64,000 nucleotides of DNA from Kitasatospora purpeofusca (GTDB taxonomy: Bacteria > Actinomycetota > Actinomycetes > Streptomycetales > Streptomycetaceae): assembly GCF_000718025.1 (NCBI RefSeq), contig NZ_JODS01000012.1, positions 1 through 64,000 on the forward strand. Direction: 5' to 3'. The notes under the pieces were generated by a model. That model was not told the DNA's origin and made no database searches. It saw only the letters and a list, made by a program, of their open reading frames with translations. Positions 1-8,784 of this stretch are shown here, in pieces (the first letter of the stretch is position 1; every line of letters begins with the position of its first letter). The translations under genes were made by a program, and so were the position numbers.

Positions 1-38
1 GGCCCGTCTGCTCCGTCAAGGCCGGCCTCACCAAGTAA
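1..38 (+). CDS. 3' end of a gene cut by the window start
   Basis: Frame 3 reads PVCSVKAGLTK and stops at TAA (36-38), so this may be the last 11 codons of a plus-strand gene that starts outside the window. The codons end mostly in G or C, as in neighbouring genes. Nothing can be said about the product, and the other two forward frames run on without a stop here, so the reading is only probable. Confidence 0.35.
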   Translation, partial: PVCSVKAGLTK

Positions 39-356
39 CACCCCCACCCCCACCACCACGGGGGCGCACCACAACAACGCCGCTGCACCCGACCACCCCA
101 AAAGGGCGGTCCGGTGACCAGCGGCGTCGTGCGTTCACCGACGGACGAAAACCCGGGCAGCCTCAGACCGCCCGACCACGCCCCCAGTCGTACAGACGCC
201 GCGCACCGTCACCGCGCAAGGCCGGCTCGCGCTCAGTGAGGGGCGGTTCACGGCCAGGAAGCACCTCCGGGGCCGGGCCGCGCAGCAGCGCGCAGGCCCC
301 GTTTCCCTCCCCGTGCCCACCGCCGCGCGGCAGAGCGGTCGCTCAGCGCAGGTCGC
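39..356. other. Intergenic stretch, nothing recognised
   Basis: This stretch lies between the possible gene end at 38 and the 3' end of katG. It starts with a C-rich run. No hairpin strong enough to call a terminator and no convincing short gene was seen. The 61-codon minus-strand frame at 135-320 is rich in Arg and Cys in the way shadow frames of GC-rich DNA are. Confidence 0.4.
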
Positions 357-364
357 TCAGCGCA
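337..364. repeat. 14-bp tandem duplication over the katG stop codon
   Basis: GGTCGCTCAGCGCA occurs twice in a row (337-350 and 351-364). Read on the minus strand the unit carries the last katG codons and the TGA, so the stop codon itself is duplicated just past the gene end. It looks like a replication-slippage duplication and does not alter the protein. Confidence 0.75.
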
Positions 365-2546
365 GGTCGAACCGGTCCAGGTTCATCACCTTGGTCCACG
401 CCGCCACGAAGTCCCGGACGAACTTCCCGTCCGCGTCCCCGGAGCCGTAGACCTCGGCCAGCGCGCGCAGCTGGGAGTGCGAGCCGAAGACGAGGTCGAC
501 GGCGGTGGCCGTCCACCTCACCGCGCCGGTGGCCCGGTCCCGCCCCTCGAAGACGTTCGCCTCCGAGGCCGAGGGCTTCCACTCCGTCCCCGAGTCGAGC
601 AGATTGACGAAGAAGTCCGTGGTCAGCACCTCCGGCCGGTGGGTGAGGACGCCGTGCGGGGAGCCCCGGAAGCCGGCGTTCAACGCCCGCATCCCGCCTA
701 GCAGGACGGTCATCTCCGGCGCGGTCAGCGTCAGCAGGTCGGCCCGGTCGAGCAGCAGGGTCTCCGGCGACAGCTTCTCGTCGGCCCGCAGGTAGTTCCG
801 GAACCCGTCCGCCCTCGGTTCGAGCACGGCGAAGGCCTCCACGTCCGTCTGCTCCTGCGAGGCGTCGGTGCGCCCCGGGGCGAACGGGACCGTCACGGCG
901 TGCCCGGCGGCGTGCGCGGCCCGCTCGACCGCCGCACCGCCGCCCAGCACGATGAGGTCGGCGAGCGAGATCCGCCGGGCGCCGCTCTGCGCCGCGTTGA
1001 AGTCCTGCCGGACCTCCTCCAGCCGCCGGACCGTGTCGGCCACCTCGGGGAGGTTGTTGACCTCCCAGTCCTTCTGCGGCGCGAGCCGGATCCGGGCGCC
1101 GTTGGCGCCGCCGCGCATGTCGGTGCCGCGGTAGGCGGCGGCCGACGCCCACGCGGTCGCGACCAGCTGGGGGATGCCCAGGCCGGAGTCGTCGATCCGC
1201 TTCTTGAGGTCAGCGACGTCCTCGTCCGTGACCGGCTCGTGGTCGGCGGCGGGGACCGGGTCCTGCCACAGCTGCGCCTCGGGCACCCACGGTCCGAGGT
1301 AGCGGGACACCGGGCCCATGTCGCGGTGCAGCAGCTTGTACCAGGCCTTGGCGAAGGCCTCGGCGAGCTGATCGGGGTGCTCGTGGAAACGCCGGCAGAT
1401 CGCCTCGTAGACCGGGTCCTGGCGCAGCGCGAGGTCCGTGGTCAGCATCATCGGGGCGTGCCGCTTCGCGGGGTCGTGCGCGTCCGGCACGGCGGTCGCG
1501 GCCGCCGGGTCGGTGGGCTTCCACTGCTTGGCCCCGGCCGGGCTGGTGGTGAGCTCCCAGTCGTAGCGGAACAGGTTGTCCAGGTAGCCGTTGTCCCACC
1601 GGGTCGGCTCGGTGGTCCAGGCGCCCTCGAGCCCGCTGGTGATGGCGTCGGCGCCGGAGCCGCTGCCGCAGGTGTTGCGCCAGCCCAGGCCCTGCTGCTC
1701 GATCGGGGCGCCCTCGGGCTCCGGGCCGATGCAGGACGGGTCCACGGCGCCGTGGCACTTGCCGAAGGTGTGGCCGCCGACGATGAGCGCGACCGTCTCC
1801 TCGTCGTTCATCGCCATCCGCGCGAAGGTCTCCCGGATGTCGACGGCGGCGGCGCGCGGGTCCGGATTGCCGTTGGGGCCCTCCGGGTTGACGTAGATCA
1901 GGCCCATCTGGACGGCGCCGAGCGGATTGGCCAGCTCGCGGTCACCGGTGTAGCGCTCGTCGCCGAGCCAGGTGTCCTCGGAGCCCCAGAAGATCTCCTC
2001 CGGCTCCCAGATGTCCTCGCGGCCGAAGCCGAAGCCGAAGGTCCGGAACCCCATCGACTCCATGGCGCAGTTGCCGGTGAACACCAGCAGGTCGGCCCAG
2101 GAGATCTTCCGGCCGTACTTCTGCTTGACCGGCCAGAGCAGCCGCCGGGCCTTGTCCAGACTGGCGTTGTCCGGCCAGCTGTTGAGCGGCGCGAAGCGCT
2201 GGGCACCGCTGCCGCCGCCGCCCCGGCCGTCCGCGATCCGGTAGGTGCCGGCGGCGTGCCAGCTCATCCGGATGAACAGCGGGCCGTAGTGGCCGTAGTC
2301 GGCGGGCCACCAGTCCTGGGAGTCGGTCATCAGCGCGACGACGTCCCGCTTCAGCGCCTCGACGTCGAGGGTGGCGAACTCCGCGGCGTAGTCGAAGTCC
2401 TCGTCCATCGGGTTGGAGAGGGGCGAGTGCCGGTGCAGGACCTGGAGGTCCAGTTGCTCGGGCCACCAGTCACGGTTGGTCCTGGGCCCGGTCGCCTTGG
2501 GGGTGGGGGAAGGAATTGCTGGGTTCTCGCTCTCGCTGCCGGACAC
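357..2546 (-). CDS. katG: Catalase-peroxidase KatG
   Basis: Bifunctional haem enzyme that removes hydrogen peroxide by catalase and peroxidase reactions in the cytoplasm. The 729-residue product has the usual KatG length and two-domain layout. The distal site RMSWHAAGTYR gives Arg93, Trp96 and His97, and the proximal haem ligand lies in GGHTFGKCHG (His259). The three residues of the KatG Met-Tyr-Trp crosslink are all present (Trp96, Tyr218, Met244), so full catalase activity is expected. The start is a GTG at 2546, preceded by a purine-rich GAAGGGG stretch; reading further upstream runs into a non-conserved sequence. No furA-type regulator gene lies next to it. A long inverted repeat sits in its leader. 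Confidence 0.95.
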   Translation of the reverse strand: MSGSESENPAIPSPTPKATGPRTNRDWWPEQLDLQVLHRHSPLSNPMDEDFDYAAEFATLDVEALKRDVVALMTDSQDWWPADYGHYGPLFIRMSWHAAGTYRIADGRGGGGSGAQRFAPLNSWPDNASLDKARRLLWPVKQKYGRKISWADLLVFTGNCAMESMGFRTFGFGFGREDIWEPEEIFWGSEDTWLGDERYTGDRELANPLGAVQMGLIYVNPEGPNGNPDPRAAAVDIRETFARMAMNDEETVALIVGGHTFGKCHGAVDPSCIGPEPEGAPIEQQGLGWRNTCGSGSGADAITSGLEGAWTTEPTRWDNGYLDNLFRYDWELTTSPAGAKQWKPTDPAAATAVPDAHDPAKRHAPMMLTTDLALRQDPVYEAICRRFHEHPDQLAEAFAKAWYKLLHRDMGPVSRYLGPWVPEAQLWQDPVPAADHEPVTDEDVADLKKRIDDSGLGIPQLVATAWASAAAYRGTDMRGGANGARIRLAPQKDWEVNNLPEVADTVRRLEEVRQDFNAAQSGARRISLADLIVLGGGAAVERAAHAAGHAVTVPFAPGRTDASQEQTDVEAFAVLEPRADGFRNYLRADEKLSPETLLLDRADLLTLTAPEMTVLLGGMRALNAGFRGSPHGVLTHRPEVLTTDFFVNLLDSGTEWKPSASEANVFEGRDRATGAVRWTATAVDLVFGSHSQLRALAEVYGSGDADGKFVRDFVAAWTKVMNLDRFDLR

Positions 2547-2571
2547 GTCCGCCCCTTCGTCCTTAGTCGTT

Positions 2572-2624
2572 TTCTGCCCTTTCGCCCGTATGGTCCCGCA
2601 CCCGGGACCGTACGGCGGGCAGAA
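2572..2624. promoter_or_regulatory. Long imperfect inverted repeat in the katG leader
   Basis: TTCTGCCC (2572-2579) and GGGCAGAA (2617-2624) form outer arms. Inside them CCGTATGGTCCCG faces CGGGACCGTACGG, with one mismatch and a short centre. The whole element is 53 bp and ends 26 bp upstream of the katG start. It could be an operator for a redox regulator, an RNA hairpin in the leader, or the terminator of the mannanase gene upstream on the same strand. Confidence 0.6.
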
Positions 2625-2764
2625 CACGCGGGGCGCCTCCGGCCGCCGGGACGGACGCGGCGCGCGGCCGGACGCCGGACGCCCCGGCCCCCGCGCGGTG
2701 GCGGGGACCGGGGCGTCCGCTCCCGGGGATCGGGCCGGGTCGGGCGGCAGCAGGGCCGTCCGGA

Positions 2765-4816
2765 TCAGCTCCACCTCCGCAGGGCGTCGAGGTAGACGGC
2801 GGTGCGGCCGGCGGCGCCCGGGGCGGGGGTGAAGACCACGCCGATCTCCCGGACGTGGGCGGGGTCGGGCACCCCGGCCAGGTCGAGCCGCAGGGTCCGC
2901 CCGTCCGGGCCGACCGTGACGGCGGGGCTCGCGGTCCAGGTCCAGCCGGAGGCGTCGCCGGTGCCGGTGCGCACATACAGACTGGCGGTGGTGCCGCCCG
3001 CCTGCTGCCCCCAGGGCGCGGTGCCGGCGGCGACGGTGAGCACGGTGGCACCGGTCAGGTCGACGGGGTCCGTCCGCCGGAGCCGGACGGCGCCCCGCTC
3101 GGGCTCGACGTCGGCCTTGAGCGCGCTGCGGCCCTCGGCCGCGCCCTCGTCGGCGACCGCCCAGGGTCCGGCCGCCGCGCCGGAGCCGGACCAGCCCTCG
3201 GTGCCGTTCTCGAAGCCGGCCAGCAGGCCGCCGCGCCGCATGTCGTCCAGGTAGACCGCGGAGCGGCCGCTCGCCCCGGCCGCCGGGGCGAACTCGACGC
3301 CGATCTCGCGGACGTGGGCCCGGTCCGGGACCCTGGTCAGGTCGAGGACCAGCCGGGTCGGCTTGGTGTCGACGGTGACGGCGCCCGAGTCGGTCCAGGT
3401 CCAGCCGGAGGCGTCGCCGCTGCCGGTGCGCACATAGAGCTTGGCGCGGGTGCCGCCCGCCTGGTCGCCCCAGGGCGCGGTCCGGGCGTCGACGCTGAGC
3501 ACGGTGTCCCCGGAGAGGTCGAGCGGGCCGACCTTGTTGAGGTAGGCGGCGCCGGTGCCGAGGTCCACGTCGGCCTTGAGCGAGCCGCTGCCGCGCGCGG
3601 ACCACTCCGTGACCTGCCACGGGCCGGCCGCGAGGTGCCAGCCGCTCCAGCCCTGGGTGCCGGTCTCGAAGTCCTGGTAGGCCACCGGCGGGTCCTCCGC
3701 CGGGGCGGCGGCGAGGTCGACCCCGCCCCGGTTCACCGTCCACGGGTCGTTCATCAGCACGGCGCCGTTGACGTTCCGGGCCGGGCTCCACTCGTTGTTC
3801 CAGGCCAGGAAATAGGAGGTGCGCGGGAAGCGCTCGTGCAGCGCCTTCACCCACAGCGCGTAGTCGAAGGTCCCGCCCGCGCCCGAGCCCGGGCCGATCT
3901 CGGTGAAGGCGAACGGCTTGCCGAGCTCGACCAGCTTCTCGTAGCCGGTGATCGCCGACGGGTCGGCGGTGTAGCAGTCCAGCCCGACCACGTCGGCGTA
4001 GGCGCGGCCGACCCAGTAGGCGGTGGGATCCGCGGAGCCGCAGTTCGGCGCGTACGTCCACAGCAGGTTGTGCAGGCCCTTGGCCGTGGTGAGGTAGTCG
4101 TAGGTGCCGCGCCACAGCGCCGCGAAGTCGGCCGGGTCCTGGTGGCCCCACCAGAACCAGTCGCCGTTCATCTCGTGGAACGGGCGGAACAGCACCGGCA
4201 CCCCGGCGTCGGACAGCCGCCGCAACCCCGCCGCGATGTCGTCGAGTTCGGCCCGCCAGGCCCGGCCGGCGGCGGTGGCCGGGTCGGACAGCTGACGGAA
4301 GGCCGGCTGCGGCAGCGGAGTCCGCCAGGCGGCCCCCGCCACCGGGTTCGGCAGGTGGACGCTCACCGAGACCAGTCCACCGCGACCGGCGTGGTCGATC
4401 ATCTCGGTGTCGCAGCCCGAGTCGATCGCGGTCGGCACCCCGTCGGCGTTCCAGCCGCTCGCGTAGTCGCAGGCCAGCACCGCCGGGAACCGGCCCGTCC
4501 GGTCGGCCAGTTCGGTGACGTCCCGGTACTGGGTGGCGAAGTCCTTGCCCGACCCGGGCGCGGCGCTGCCGCTGTACCCGGCGAAGAATCCGGACGCCGT
4601 CCGGTTCCGCAGCCCCCGGTCGGGCAGCTGCGCGAGCCAGTCCAGCACCGCTCGCGCCTGCGGGCCCGCCCCCGGGTCCGCCGGTTGGACGACGGCGGTC
4701 GGTCGGACGGCCTCAGGTTGCACGGCCGCCACCGCCGTCGGCGCGGCGGCGCTCCCGCCGCCCAGCATGCTCGCCACCGCGACCAGGACCGCGACGGATC
4801 GTCGACGCAGCCTCAT
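2765..4816 (-). CDS. Secreted GH26 beta-mannanase with two C-terminal modules
   Basis: Predicted endo-beta-1,4-mannanase of glycoside hydrolase family 26, exported to attack mannan or galactomannan. A signal peptide covers about residues 1-31. The catalytic domain (about 45-370) has the acid/base Glu215 in FRPFHEMNGDWFWWG and the nucleophile Glu306 in FTEIG. Two similar modules follow (about 375-525 and 530-683), each with a GWSG motif near its start, a KADV stretch, APWG..AGGT, SGWTWT and HVREIGV, so they are internal duplicates and probably bind mannan. The ATG at 4816 has a GGGGGGTG ribosome site; an in-frame ATG 36 bp upstream lacks one. An inverted repeat lies just upstream. Confidence 0.9.
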   Translation of the reverse strand: MRLRRRSVAVLVAVASMLGGGSAAAPTAVAAVQPEAVRPTAVVQPADPGAGPQARAVLDWLAQLPDRGLRNRTASGFFAGYSGSAAPGSGKDFATQYRDVTELADRTGRFPAVLACDYASGWNADGVPTAIDSGCDTEMIDHAGRGGLVSVSVHLPNPVAGAAWRTPLPQPAFRQLSDPATAAGRAWRAELDDIAAGLRRLSDAGVPVLFRPFHEMNGDWFWWGHQDPADFAALWRGTYDYLTTAKGLHNLLWTYAPNCGSADPTAYWVGRAYADVVGLDCYTADPSAITGYEKLVELGKPFAFTEIGPGSGAGGTFDYALWVKALHERFPRTSYFLAWNNEWSPARNVNGAVLMNDPWTVNRGGVDLAAAPAEDPPVAYQDFETGTQGWSGWHLAAGPWQVTEWSARGSGSLKADVDLGTGAAYLNKVGPLDLSGDTVLSVDARTAPWGDQAGGTRAKLYVRTGSGDASGWTWTDSGAVTVDTKPTRLVLDLTRVPDRAHVREIGVEFAPAAGASGRSAVYLDDMRRGGLLAGFENGTEGWSGSGAAAGPWAVADEGAAEGRSALKADVEPERGAVRLRRTDPVDLTGATVLTVAAGTAPWGQQAGGTTASLYVRTGTGDASGWTWTASPAVTVGPDGRTLRLDLAGVPDPAHVREIGVVFTPAPGAAGRTAVYLDALRRWS

Positions 4817-4840
4817 CAGCACCCCCCGTTGCTCTCGGCA

Positions 4841-4863
4841 CGGCAGGAGCATCCGTCCTGCCG
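4841..4863. promoter_or_regulatory. Inverted repeat upstream of the mannanase gene
   Basis: CGGCAGGA (4841-4848) and TCCTGCCG (4856-4863) are perfect 8-bp arms around a 7-base centre, 25 bp upstream of the mannanase start and downstream of the response regulator gene on the same strand. It may be a repressor operator for the mannanase or the terminator of the two-component operon. Confidence 0.5.
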
Positions 4864-4934
4864 ATGATCACACTAGGGCGTGTCCGTCCGCTCGGACGAC
4901 GGTCGGTCGGCGGGCGGCAGGGCCGGTGGGGGCA

Positions 4935-5597
4935 TCACCCCGGGTGGACCAGGCGGTTCTCGTGGGCGAAGACCACGGCCTGGATCCGGTCGCGGAGTTC
5001 GAGCTTGTGCAGCACCCGCCCCAGATGGGACTTCACGGTCGCCTCCGCGAGGTACAGGGTGGCCGCGATCTCGGCGTTGGACAGCCCTCGGCCCACCTCG
5101 ACGAGCACCTCGTGCTCCCGGGCGCTGAGCCGTCCCAGCCGGTCGTCGCGCGTGCCGCCGCGGCCGTCGGGGATGTGCGGGCGGAGGGTCTCCAGCAGGC
5201 GCCGGGTGATCCGCGGCGAGACCACCGCGTCGCCCGCGGCCACGCTCCGGATCGCCGTGAGCAGCTCCTCCGGCCTGGTGTTCTTCAGCAGGAAGCCCGA
5301 GGCCCCGGCGTGCAGCCCGGCGAAGGCGTACTCGTCCAGGTCGAAGGTGGTGAGGATCAGCACCCTGCTCCGCGGGGAGACCCGGACGACCTCGCGGGTC
5401 GCCTCGATCCCGTCGGTCCCGGGCATCCGGACGTCCATCAGGACGACGTCGGGGCGCAGCTCCCGGGCGAGGCGGACGGCCTGCGCCCCGTCCGCGGCCT
5501 CGCCGACCGTGGCCATGTCGGGCTGGGCGTCCAGGACGGTGCCGAAGGCCATCCGGAGCAGGGCCTCGTCGTCGGCGATCAGGATCCGGATCGTCAT
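4935..5597 (-). CDS. NarL/LuxR-type response regulator
   Basis: DNA-binding response regulator of 220 residues. The receiver domain (1-120) has the acidic pair Asp9/Asp10, the phospho-acceptor Asp55 in VVLMDVRMP, the TTFD switch region and LLKN. A LuxR-type helix-turn-helix follows (about 150-215, LSAREHEVLVEVGRGLSNAEIA). It starts at ATG 5597, which overlaps the kinase stop codon by ATGA, so the two are translationally coupled. It should be phosphorylated by the kinase encoded upstream. The targets are not shown by the sequence; the mannanase gene downstream and the esterase gene beyond the kinase are the nearest candidates. Confidence 0.93.
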   Translation of the reverse strand: MTIRILIADDEALLRMAFGTVLDAQPDMATVGEAADGAQAVRLARELRPDVVLMDVRMPGTDGIEATREVVRVSPRSRVLILTTFDLDEYAFAGLHAGASGFLLKNTRPEELLTAIRSVAAGDAVVSPRITRRLLETLRPHIPDGRGGTRDDRLGRLSAREHEVLVEVGRGLSNAEIAATLYLAEATVKSHLGRVLHKLELRDRIQAVVFAHENRLVHPG

Positions 5598-6823
5598 GCG
5601 GACACCGCCCCGGCGCTGTCGAGCAGCAGGCGGGTGCGGACGCCCCAGCCGCCGCCCGGGAGCGGTCCGGCCCGCAGGGTCCCCCCGTAGGCGGCCGCGC
5701 GTTCGCGCATGCCGGGGATGCCGTGGCCGGAGGACGAGGGTGTGGCGGCGGAGGTCGCCGGGCGGGGGCCGGTGTCGGCGACGTCCACGGTGACGGTGCC
5801 GGCGGAGCACCGGATCCGGACCGTCGCGCGGGTGCCGGCGGGGGTGTGTTTGAGGGCGTTGGTCAAGGCTTCCTGTACCAGGCGGTAGACGGTGAGCTGC
5901 GCGGTGGCGGGCAGGTGGTCGTGGTCGCCCTCGACCTCCAGCCCGGTCGGCAGGCCGGCGGCGGACATCTGCTCGGCGAGGGCGTCGAGTTGGGCGATGC
6001 CGGGCAGCGGGTGGCGTTCCGCGTCCGGTTCGTCGGCCCGCAGGACGCCCAGCGAGCGCCGCATGTCGGTCAGGGCCTGCCGGCCGGTCTCGGAGATCTG
6101 CCGCATCGCGGCGTCGGCCCGGTCGGGCGACCGCTGCCGCGCGTAGCCGGCGGCGTCGGCGAGCGCGACCATGACGGACAGGTTGTGGGTGACGATGTCG
6201 TGCATCTCCCGGGTGATCCGGGCCCTTTCCTCGGCGACGGCCAGTCGTGCCTGCTGCTCCTGCTCCCGTTCCAGGTGCGCGGCCCGTTCCTCCACGGCCG
6301 CGAGGTAGGCGCGGGTGGTCCGTACGTTCATGCCGAGGACGGCGGCGGCCGCGGTCATCGCGGTGACCGCGACGAACGGGGTGAGGAACGCGCCGTCCGG
6401 TGCCCAGCGCAGGCAGGCCAGCAGGACCCCGGCCTCCACCACGGCGCCGGCGACCAGGGTGGTGCGCCGGGCCGAGTGGGCGGCCAAGGTGTAGAGGGCC
6501 ACCAGCACGGCGATGTCCGCCGGGAGTTGGATGTCCAGCAGCCACTGGACCAGGGCGGCGGCCACCACCGCGCCGAACACCACGAGCGGGGCGCGGCGGC
6601 GCCACAGCAGGGGCAGCACGAGGGCGGCGGTGAGGGCCACGGTCAGCACCGGTTCGCGCGGCGCGGGCGTGGTCGCGGCGTTGAGGAGGAGGAGCGCCGG
6701 CAGCAGCGAGTCCCACACCGGGGTCGGCAGGCGGGGGATCCGGCGGGCGACGGCTGCCGCCCGCTCCGTTCGGCCCGCCCCCGGCCGGTGGGCCCTGCCG
6801 GGTTCCGCGGCGGCCTCGGTCAT
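5594..6823 (-). CDS. Sensor histidine kinase, HisKA_3 type
   Basis: Membrane sensor kinase of 409 residues, partner of the response regulator it overlaps by 4 bp. Four or five hydrophobic segments fill about residues 37-165, with almost no extracytoplasmic loop, so the signal is probably sensed in or at the membrane. The dimerisation and phospho-acceptor region has His208 in ARITREMHDIVTHNLSVM, typical of the HisKA_3 group. The ATPase part has the N-box QEALTNALKH and the glycine-rich GHGIPGMRERAAAYGG. ATG 6823 was chosen; the GTG just before it shares the same AGGGA ribosome site. Similar pairs in actinomycetes often control ABC exporters, but none is adjacent here. Confidence 0.9.
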   Translation of the reverse strand: MTEAAAEPGRAHRPGAGRTERAAAVARRIPRLPTPVWDSLLPALLLLNAATTPAPREPVLTVALTAALVLPLLWRRRAPLVVFGAVVAAALVQWLLDIQLPADIAVLVALYTLAAHSARRTTLVAGAVVEAGVLLACLRWAPDGAFLTPFVAVTAMTAAAAVLGMNVRTTRAYLAAVEERAAHLEREQEQQARLAVAEERARITREMHDIVTHNLSVMVALADAAGYARQRSPDRADAAMRQISETGRQALTDMRRSLGVLRADEPDAERHPLPGIAQLDALAEQMSAAGLPTGLEVEGDHDHLPATAQLTVYRLVQEALTNALKHTPAGTRATVRIRCSAGTVTVDVADTGPRPATSAATPSSSGHGIPGMRERAAAYGGTLRAGPLPGGGWGVRTRLLLDSAGAVSA

Positions 6824-7181
6824 CACATGTCCCTGTCGATCCGGTGTCGTGGTGGCCCGGTCGGGCCGGCACCGGGGGCCGCCGGACCCGCCGCGGGTAC
6901 GGGGACCGCACCCGGCGCGCCGCCCGGCTCGTCCCGCGGCCCTGTCACGGTAGGCCACCGGCCCGCCGGGCGCATGGGTCCACCGTCGGACGGCGTCCGC
7001 GGCGGTGTACGACCGGAGGAGGAGACGGACACCTCCCCCGGTGGCAACGCGGCCGCCGATCCGGCGCGTTCGCCTGCCACCCGGGTCGCAGCGGTGACGC
7101 GCACGGCGCCCGCCCCCGGTCGGACCCGGTGGCGACCCGGGGGCGATGTGGCGGCGGGGGCCCGGCGCCGACGATGGGCCC
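6824..7181. other. Divergent promoter region, no gene seen
   Basis: This 358-bp stretch separates the histidine kinase gene (minus) and the esterase gene (plus), so it should hold two divergent promoters. It is uniformly GC-rich, and no clear -35/-10 pair or palindrome was picked out. A minus-strand frame of 93 codons over 6823-7104 was judged a shadow. Confidence 0.4.
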
Positions 7182-8636
7182 GTGACCGAGATCATCACGG
7201 GACTGTTCATGTCCCCCCTGGAAATCCTTGCCCTGCTGAGTGCCCTCGCGCTGGTGGTGGCGCGCTGGCTGCCCCCGGCCGCCCGCCCGCGCACCACGGT
7301 CGCGGCGGGCGCGCTGCTCGTCCTGTCCGTGCTCGTGCTGGGGGTGACCGGGCTGCGCTGGCAGCTGCTGCCGGTCCTGGCCGGCGCCGCCCTCGTGCTG
7401 CCGTTCGCCCTCGCCCCGCTGCGGCGGCGCCGGACCGGCCGGCCGGCGTGGCGGGCCCGCTGGTGGCTGGCGCTGCCGGGGTCGCTGGCCTGCGCCGGGC
7501 TGATCGCCGCCGGGCCGGTGTCCGCCTGGGCCTTCCCCGTCCCCGTGTTCCCCGAGCCCACGGGCGAGTTCGCGGTCGGCACCCGGGTGCTGCAGTGGAC
7601 CGACCGGCAGCGGCCGGAGACCTTCACCCCCGACCCGGACGACCGGCGCACGGTCGTGGTCCAGCTCTGGTACCCCGCGCAGCAGAGCCCCGCCGGTACG
7701 CCGCGGGCCCAGTACCTCGGACGCACCGAGGACGAGGCGCGCACCGTCTCCGCCGCCCTCGCCCGGGGCGTCGGCCTGCCGGACTTCCTGGTCGACGGTG
7801 TCCCGCACGCCCGCAGCCGTTCGGTCTTCGACGCCCCGGTGGCCGGGGACGGCGGACGGTTCCCGGTCGTGCTGTTCTCGCCCGGCTCGGGCGGGGTGCG
7901 CACCCAGAACACCGCCTGGGCGGAGGAACTCGCCAGCCACGGCTACCTGGTGGCCGCCCTCGACCACCCGTACGACTCCGCCGCCGTGGTCCTCGCCGAC
8001 GGCCGGACGGTCACCACCGAGACCTCCTCCTCCGGCGACGCGGACCAGGACGAGCAGCTGGCGGCCGGCTGGACTGCGGTCCGGGCCGCCGACCTCGGCT
8101 TCGTCCTCACCCAGCTGGAGGGCCTGGACCGGGCCGGGAGCGGTGACCCGCTGACCGGGCGGCTGGACACCGGCCGGGCCGCCGTGACCGGCCACTCGAT
8201 GGGGGGCGCCGCCGCGTTCCAGGCGGCCCGGCAGGACCACCGGTTCCGCGCCGTGGTCGATCTGGACGGCTTCCCGCACGGCCCGGCCTCGCCCGCCCTC
8301 GACCGGCCGGCGCTCGCGATGACCCAGGCCCTCACCGGGGCGACCGACGCGCGCTACCTGCCCCGGCTGACCGAGGCGCTCGCGGCCAGCACCGCGACCG
8401 GCTACCGGCTCACCGTCCCCGGAGCGGCGCACCTCAGCTTCATGGACGGGCCGCTGTACCTGCCGCCGGTGCCTGCGATCGTCGGCTCGCTGGGCCGGAC
8501 CCGCAGCCCGCGCGTCGTCGCCGGGGCCACCCTCGCCTTCCTGGACTCCACCCTGCGCGACCGGCCCGGCGACCTGGCCGGCGCGCTGTCGGCGTACGGC
8601 AGCCTCACCGTCCGGACGCCGGGCGGCGGGCACTGA
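7182..8636 (+). CDS. Membrane-anchored PAF-acetylhydrolase-like esterase
   Basis: Alpha/beta hydrolase of about 484 residues related to platelet-activating-factor acetylhydrolases and other actinomycete lipases. Three hydrophobic segments in the first about 130 residues anchor it, with the catalytic domain probably outside the membrane. The nucleophile serine is in GHSMGG; the acid is likely the Asp in VVDLDGF and the base the His in PGAAHLSFMD, matching the order in PAF-AH. The oxyanion region is FSPGSGG. The start is uncertain: GTG 7182 (no clear ribosome site) or ATG 7209 (weak ACGGGA). It stands alone, divergent from the kinase pair and closed by a strong hairpin. Confidence 0.8.
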   Translation: MTEIITGLFMSPLEILALLSALALVVARWLPPAARPRTTVAAGALLVLSVLVLGVTGLRWQLLPVLAGAALVLPFALAPLRRRRTGRPAWRARWWLALPGSLACAGLIAAGPVSAWAFPVPVFPEPTGEFAVGTRVLQWTDRQRPETFTPDPDDRRTVVVQLWYPAQQSPAGTPRAQYLGRTEDEARTVSAALARGVGLPDFLVDGVPHARSRSVFDAPVAGDGGRFPVVLFSPGSGGVRTQNTAWAEELASHGYLVAALDHPYDSAAVVLADGRTVTTETSSSGDADQDEQLAAGWTAVRAADLGFVLTQLEGLDRAGSGDPLTGRLDTGRAAVTGHSMGGAAAFQAARQDHRFRAVVDLDGFPHGPASPALDRPALAMTQALTGATDARYLPRLTEALAASTATGYRLTVPGAAHLSFMDGPLYLPPVPAIVGSLGRTRSPRVVAGATLAFLDSTLRDRPGDLAGALSAYGSLTVRTPGGGH

Positions 8637-8690
8637 GGAGGCGGCACTGAGGGGGCGGGCGCTGAGGGGGCGGGCACTGAGGGGGCGCTG
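8626..8690. repeat. Tandem 14-15-bp repeats starting in the esterase stop codon
   Basis: Four copies of a unit like CGGGCACTGAGGGGG follow each other from the last codons of the esterase gene. Each copy carries a CTGA, so the gene end is repeated several times. The array is untranslated and lies just before the terminator hairpin. Confidence 0.7.
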
Positions 8691-8701
8691 CCTCCGGCCG
8701 A

Positions 8702-8741
8702 CGCACGTACGGCACCGCGACACCGCGGTGCCGTACGTGCG
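8702..8741. terminator. Perfect 18-bp hairpin between convergent genes
   Basis: Arms of 18 bp (8702-8719 and 8724-8741) pair perfectly around the loop ACAC. The element sits between the esterase gene (plus) and the LysR gene (minus), so it probably ends transcription from both sides. There is no U-run, as is usual in streptomycetes. Confidence 0.85.
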
Positions 8742-8784
8742 GTGGTGCGTGCCGAGGCCCGGCGCTCCCCTCCGAGGCCCGGGC

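Noticed and set aside
900..2795. Plus-strand open frame of 631 codons
   Set aside because: It lies antisense to katG, whose product and catalytic residues are certain. Long antisense frames are expected from GC-biased third positions.
2855..4867. Plus-strand open frame of 670 codons
   Set aside because: It is antisense to the GH26 mannanase gene and has the Val/Gly/Arg-rich composition of a shadow frame.
6823..7104. 93-codon minus-strand frame between the kinase and esterase genes
   Set aside because: It has a Pro/Gly/Arg-rich sequence and overlaps the kinase start and both promoters.
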